Shown here in pieces: positions 13,104 to 16,272 of a DNA stretch of 16,272 nt. Below the pieces are notes generated by a model. The model did no database searches and was not told where the DNA came from. It saw only the letters and a program-made list of their open reading frames with translations. Every line of letters begins with the position of its first letter. Within the stretch, counting starts at the first letter, position 1. Both the position numbers and the translations under genes were made by a program. This stretch comes from an uncultured Veillonella sp. (GTDB lineage: Bacteria; Bacillota; Negativicutes; Veillonellales; Veillonellaceae), in contig USQK01000037.1 in assembly GCA_900556785.1 (NCBI GenBank), positions 1-16,272 of the forward strand, written 5' to 3'.

Positions 13104-14243
13104 TTGAGTACAGTGGCTATTGTGGCCCTCGTTATTGTGGCCATCATTGTAGCACTCATCTTGACTATCCTACTGGCACCAATCACATATAGCATCGAAA
13201 TTGATGGACGGACGCCATATCGTGGCGAACTGCGCATCAAATGGCTGTGGCGCGTATTTTCACTCCACTTAGCGTACATTCAAAATAAACCATTTTTTAA
13301 GGAATTATACGTTTTAGGTGTACTTAAGATCGGTCCTGTGAAAGACTATGAACAATGGCTTGAAAATCGTGTAGATGAAGAATATCAAAAGGTAATGGAT
13401 GATGACGGCGACATATCACAAGCAGAAGCTTTTGCAAAGGCTATGCAAGGAGGCGGACAAGGTCCAACTGCAAGCTCTAGCGGCACAAGCTTTGATGACT
13501 TGAAGAGCGCCCAAGGCTCCGATACAATCTTTGATGATGACGAATCACCAGGGGCGGGGAGCGCACCTAGGGCAAAGGAGCGCATTGAGCGACCTGATGC
13601 GGCTTCTAAGGATATGGATGCACAAGCTCGTGCTGAGCGGTATGATTCGATACAACAAGATCCAACGGCTCATATTCAAGATGATGATGAAGTGGTAAGT
13701 CATGTTACTTTCAATAGTGACGGCTCTATCAAGGAAAAGGTATTTACAAAGGTAAATGATATTAAAACGACTGTGAAACAACGTTTTGGAAAGCCTGATC
13801 CCAATGATCCGGTAGCATCATTCAAGTCTGAAATTCCTACATTCTGGTTCATGAAACACTTGAGAAATACAGAGTTGTGGCGTCAGATATTCCTTGTGTC
13901 GAAACGATGCTATAACCACTCTAAACCACGTGATATGGCTATAGAGGGCCGATTTGGCATTGGCGATCCGTATCGGATGGGGCTTATTGCATCTATGTTG
14001 TATAGCATTTGGCCTGAGCAAGCAGAGTCTATTGAGATAGATTATGTGAACTGGGTAGCTGAAGGCAGCGGCCATATTAAAGGTCGTATGATTCTTGCCG
14101 TATTGGCATGGTATGGTACTAGATTCTTGGTATCTAAACCTATGCGTTCCCTATTGGGTGAAAGTGCTCGTGTCTTCTGGGTTAAACGGAAGGAAGCAAA
14201 GCAGCTAGAAAAGCTAAAAGCCGAACAGGGTCAAACAGCGTAA
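13104..14243 (+). CDS. DUF2953 membrane protein (YtfI-like) with a long acidic insert
   Basis: The 379-residue product starts at TTG (see the ribosome binding site at 13089). It has one strongly hydrophobic N-terminal transmembrane segment (about 2-27), followed by the DUF2953-type beginning APITYSIEIDGRTPYRGELRIKWLW given in outline (about 27-50). The conserved C-terminal half (about 245-350) includes EGRFGIGDPYRMGLIASML and an IEIDYVNW segment. Between them, about residues 95-215 are low-complexity, rich in Asp, Glu, Ser, Ala and Gly, and probably disordered. Usual DUF2953 proteins are markedly shorter, so this insert is the distinctive feature. The GerW/YtfJ gene follows after 77 bases, the same pairing as ytfI-ytfJ of B. 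subtilis. The family's molecular role is unknown. Confidence 0.75.
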   Translation: MSTVAIVALVIVAIIVALILTILLAPITYSIEIDGRTPYRGELRIKWLWRVFSLHLAYIQNKPFFKELYVLGVLKIGPVKDYEQWLENRVDEEYQKVMDDDGDISQAEAFAKAMQGGGQGPTASSSGTSFDDLKSAQGSDTIFDDDESPGAGSAPRAKERIERPDAASKDMDAQARAERYDSIQQDPTAHIQDDDEVVSHVTFNSDGSIKEKVFTKVNDIKTTVKQRFGKPDPNDPVASFKSEIPTFWFMKHLRNTELWRQIFLVSKRCYNHSKPRDMAIEGRFGIGDPYRMGLIASMLYSIWPEQAESIEIDYVNWVAEGSGHIKGRMILAVLAWYGTRFLVSKPMRSLLGESARVFWVKRKEAKQLEKLKAEQGQTA

Positions 14244-14320
14244 GGATATATAAAGTCAATTGAGTATATGAGCTATATTATTATAGCTATAATACTTTCA
14301 CAAAAAGCGGAGGTACTGTG

Positions 14321-14698
14321 ATGGAGAACAGTAATGTAAAAGAGAATTTGGAAGTCCTATTCGAGAAGTTTAAAAATATGATTAAAGTGGAAACTGTAGT
14401 TGGTGAAGCTGTGCAAATTGGCGATACTACGCTCGTTCCATTCGTTGATGTAACCTTTGGCTTCGGTACTGGTACAAACCATTGCACAGCCAACAAAAGC
14501 CAAGAATCTGGCGGCGGTGGCGGTGGTGCCAAAATGGAACCAAGCGCAATCCTTGTTATTAAAGGTGACCGCATCGAATTGTTCAACATTAAGGGCAACC
14601 CTTACAGCAGCAGCTTTGATCGCCTTATCGGTTTGGTGCCTGATCTCGTGTCCAAATTGAAATCCGATAAATACATCTATTTAAATGATGAACAATAA
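14321..14698 (+). CDS. ytfJ: GerW/YtfJ family protein
   Basis: The 125-residue protein belongs to the GerW (YtfJ) family, whose B. subtilis member is made during sporulation and affects germination. Recognisable parts are VVGEAVQIGDTTLVPFVDV (26-44), VTFGFGTG (44-51), the glycine run GGGGGGA (64-70) and AILVIKGDRIELFNI (76-90). There is no signal peptide or membrane segment, so it is probably cytoplasmic. ATG at 14321 is preferred over GTG at 14318 because GCGGAGG then lies 7 nt upstream. It follows the DUF2953 gene by 77 bases. A TATAAT (14288-14293) in between has no convincing -35. No spo genes are seen here; in a non-sporulating organism the protein must have another role or be an evolutionary remnant. 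The biochemical activity of the family is unknown. Confidence 0.85.
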   Translation: MENSNVKENLEVLFEKFKNMIKVETVVGEAVQIGDTTLVPFVDVTFGFGTGTNHCTANKSQESGGGGGGAKMEPSAILVIKGDRIELFNIKGNPYSSSFDRLIGLVPDLVSKLKSDKYIYLNDEQ

Positions 14699-14756
14699 TT
14701 CGGTGAATAATAAACCATAATTTGATGACAAATTATAAATAATTGGTGAAAGTCGA

Positions 14757-14829
14757 AATGCCCACATGTGTGTTCTGAATATGTCTGTATCGATTGCTTT
14801 AAGGGTCTCAGAGTATGCTTGTGGGTATT
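14757..14829 (+). other. Nested inverted repeats in the ytfJ-ompH gap (possible structured RNA)
   Basis: A 10-bp outer stem with one G-U pair (14757-14766 against 14820-14829; AATGCCCACA / TGTGGGTATT) encloses an inner pair TTCTGA / TCAGAG (14773-14778 / 14808-14813). An AT-rich palindrome ATAATTTG-ATGA-CAAATTAT (14717-14736) precedes it and could be a weak terminator for ytfJ. The outer stem is followed by a modest T-rich stretch. This might be a small RNA or a long-loop terminator; I do not recognise a family. Confidence 0.3.
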
Positions 14830-14893
14830 ATTTTAAGTTCTAATAACTTTCATAAGTAGTTCATAGGGCTTTATTATGCTATTTATCATAGTC

Positions 14894-14922
14894 TTGTGAA
14901 AGTTAGCAAGATTTGTTATAGT
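14894..14922 (+). promoter_or_regulatory. Promoter of the OmpH-family gene
   Basis: TTGTGA (14894-14899) and TATAGT (14917-14922) are spaced by exactly 17 bp, about 55 bases before the ATG. A perfect inverted repeat CACTAT / ATAGTG (14933-14938 / 14947-14952) lies just after the predicted start site and could be a 5'-UTR hairpin or an operator. Confidence 0.6.
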
Positions 14923-14978
14923 AAAAATAGTACACTATTGGATTGTATAGTGACACTTTTAATCGAGGAGGATTTCAG

Positions 14979-15437
14979 ATGAAATTATCTAAAAAATTGA
15001 CTACCTTAGCTATCGTTGGTACTATGTCTGCTACTGCTGCAGTAGCAAGTGCTGCTAACATTGGCTTAGTAAATATGAGCCAAGTAGTAAATAGCTACCC
15101 TGGCTACGGTGCATTAGATATGAAAATGCAACAAGTAGACGCTCAATACCGTCCACAAATTGAGAAAAAAGTACAAGAAATTGAAAAAATTCAAGATCAA
15201 ACTCAAGCAGAAGCTGAATTCAATAAATCCGTAGCTCCATTGCTTCAAAAAGAAAACGATGAAATCAACAAAATTGCTCAACCTATGATGCAAGCAATTC
15301 ACAATGCAGTTGAATCTATTCGCGTTGAGAAAAAAATGGATGTAGTATTGGATGATCCATACACAATCCGTGCGGCTGACGCTAACAGCAAAATCGAAAA
15401 TATTACTAACGAAGTAATTAGCCGTCTTAAAAAATAA
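14979..15437 (+). CDS. OmpH/Skp-family periplasmic chaperone
   Basis: The 152-residue precursor has a clear signal peptide: a basic start (MKLSKK), a hydrophobic core and an A-S-A cleavage site after residue 25, leaving a mature protein of about 127 residues. The mature part begins ANIGLVNMSQVVNSYPGYG, the usual OmpH/Skp opening. A long charged helical stretch (about 48-115, rich in Lys, Glu and Gln) forms the coiled-coil arm, and the C-terminal VVLDDPYTIRAADANSKI segment completes the core. Skp proteins hold unfolded outer-membrane proteins in the periplasm, so the gene implies a diderm envelope. It starts at 14979, not at the in-frame upstream codons, because GAGGAGG lies 7 nt before this ATG and the signal peptide begins here. 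It has its own promoter and terminator, and its codons look those of a well-expressed gene. Confidence 0.9.
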   Translation: MKLSKKLTTLAIVGTMSATAAVASAANIGLVNMSQVVNSYPGYGALDMKMQQVDAQYRPQIEKKVQEIEKIQDQTQAEAEFNKSVAPLLQKENDEINKIAQPMMQAIHNAVESIRVEKKMDVVLDDPYTIRAADANSKIENITNEVISRLKK

Positions 15438-15464
15438 TACCGGCTAAAAAAATAATATGAAATG

Positions 15465-15496
15465 GCCCCTTGTCTGCTTTCAGATAAGGGGCTTTT
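15465..15496 (+). terminator. Terminator of the OmpH-family gene
   Basis: A 12-bp GC-rich stem with one G-U pair (15465-15476 against 15481-15492) and a CTTT loop is followed by TTTT. It lies 27 bases after the stop. Confidence 0.9.
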
Positions 15497-15633
15497 GGAT
15501 TTAAAGGACTTTTATAGTAATATAGAGAAATATATTAACAGAAGTAGTCTGTATAGAGGCAAGATATTGTAAGCATTATATAGGTGTTTTCTTTAAAATA
15601 GGTAAGTTTATTTCAACTAAGGAGTGAGGTCTA

Positions 15634-16155
15634 ATGAAAGATTTCAAAGCATTAGCCACAGAGCGGTATTCAGTACGAAAATTTGATACGAAGCCCGTTG
15701 AGCAAGAGAAATTAGATATCTTGTTAGAGGCAGCGAGATTAGCACCTACGGCTCATAATTATCAGCCACAACGCTTACTTGTGCTGAATACGACAGATAG
15801 TCTTAATAAACTAAAAGACTGCACTAATGGTCACTTCAATGCGCCGTTGGCAATTATTGTTTGTTATGATAATACAGTGAGTTGGAAACGGGAATACGAT
15901 GATGCGGATATGGGTGTTGTAGACGCCAGTATTGTAGGTTCTCACCTCATGTTTACCGTGGCAGATATAGGCTTAGGAACAACGTGGATTGCTCATTTTG
16001 ATCCCCGTAAAGTACGGACAGCCTATGCTTTGCCTGATAACATCATACCTGTAGCGATATTCCCAATCGGTTATCCTCATCCAGATTGCGTACCTGCTCC
16101 AGGCCATACAAAACGCTTTGATGTAAGTGATCTAACAATATATAATTCCTTTTAA
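15634..16155 (+). CDS. Nitroreductase-family flavoprotein
   Basis: The 173-residue protein is a small member of the FMN-dependent nitroreductase superfamily. The N-terminal FMN-phosphate-binding motif RYSVRKFD (11-18), LLEAARLAPTAHNYQPQR (30-47) and the C-terminal IFPIGYPHPD are typical. Such enzymes use NAD(P)H to reduce nitro groups, quinones or flavins; the natural substrate cannot be told from sequence. The ATG follows AAGGAGTGAGG, with GAGG 4 nt and AAGGAG about 9-10 nt upstream. It has no signal peptide and is expected to be cytoplasmic. It stands alone between two terminators. I saw no convincing promoter in the preceding 130 bases, although some must exist after the terminator at 15465. 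Confidence 0.88.
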   Translation: MKDFKALATERYSVRKFDTKPVEQEKLDILLEAARLAPTAHNYQPQRLLVLNTTDSLNKLKDCTNGHFNAPLAIIVCYDNTVSWKREYDDADMGVVDASIVGSHLMFTVADIGLGTTWIAHFDPRKVRTAYALPDNIIPVAIFPIGYPHPDCVPAPGHTKRFDVSDLTIYNSF

Positions 16156-16180
16156 GCTTTACAAAATGTAAGCTCCATAA

Positions 16181-16217
16181 AAAAGGCGGTTAATCTCAAA
16201 TGATTAACCGCCTTTTC
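16181..16217 (+). terminator. Terminator after the nitroreductase gene
   Basis: A perfect 15-bp stem (16181-16195 against 16202-16216) encloses a 6-nt loop, with an A-run before and a T-run within and after the right arm. It is likely to work in both directions. Confidence 0.92.
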
Positions 16218-16235
16218 TTATTATTGTCTTTAGAC

Positions 16236-16272
16236 TGGTTCGCGACGTAGTCGCGAATCATTAAACCACCCG
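16236..16272. repeat. GC-rich palindromic element cut by the window edge
   Basis: TTCGCGAC (16239-16246), GTA, GTCGCGAA (16250-16257) is a perfect 8-bp inverted repeat with a 3-nt loop. Outer bases TGGTT (16236-16240) and AACCA also can pair around it. It stands out as GC-rich in AT-rich intergenic DNA, and the window ends in CCACCCG, which may begin another arm. It could be one unit of an interspersed palindromic repeat. Confidence 0.5.

Overview
The window looks like origin-proximal chromosome of a low-GC, diderm Firmicute. The best guess is Veillonella or a close relative in the Negativicutes. Three points support this. The order mnmG - rsmG - parA - parB is the classic Firmicutes origin neighbourhood. 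A signal-peptide-bearing OmpH/Skp-type periplasmic chaperone implies an outer membrane. HydF and B12-dependent methionine synthesis fit an anaerobic, corrinoid-using fermenter. The genus is inferred from protein resemblance and was not checked by a search.

Layout. 1-361 is the 3' end of mnmG, closed by a strong terminator. 362-1363 is mostly AT-rich and carries a convincing 37-codon minus-strand gene (426-539), inverted repeats and a possible decayed reading frame. rsmG (1364-2116) follows, and facing terminators separate it from a minus-strand operon that reads 6439 -> 2308: a stand-alone MetH reactivation-domain protein, then metH without that domain, then metF. Together these form a B12-dependent methionine module: MetF makes methyl-THF, MetH transfers the methyl group via cobalamin to homocysteine, and the separate protein re-methylates oxidised cobalamin using SAM. 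Its promoter (TTGACA-17-TATACT) drives a leader of about 130 nt with an intrinsic-terminator-like hairpin just before the ribosome binding site.

The chromosome-partition module comes next. Five perfect 16-bp parS sites (TGTTTCACGTGAAACA) lie between 5656 and 7678: one at the junction of the first two operon genes, three in the 920-bp AT-rich gap before parA, and one inside the parA coding sequence. parA (7361-8131) and parB (8267-9196) follow, with a terminator after parB.

The right half is on the plus strand: hydF ([FeFe]-hydrogenase maturation GTPase, with a 12-bp tandem repeat beside a degenerate G4 motif), a DUF4446 membrane protein and a membrane-anchored M23/LytM peptidase (one operon, then a terminator), a corrinoid adenosyltransferase (cobO) followed closely by a DUF2953 membrane protein and a GerW/YtfJ-family protein (the ytfI-ytfJ pair of spore formers), an OmpH/Skp chaperone with its own promoter and terminator, and a small nitroreductase with a terminator. 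The right edge cuts into a GC-rich palindromic element.

I see no transposase, CRISPR array, tRNA or rRNA gene, and no phage genes. The most interesting unexplained points are the leader attenuator of the methionine operon, the 37-aa gene, the hydF repeat/G4 anomaly, the centromere interleaved with a metabolic operon, and a structured intergenic stretch before the OmpH gene.
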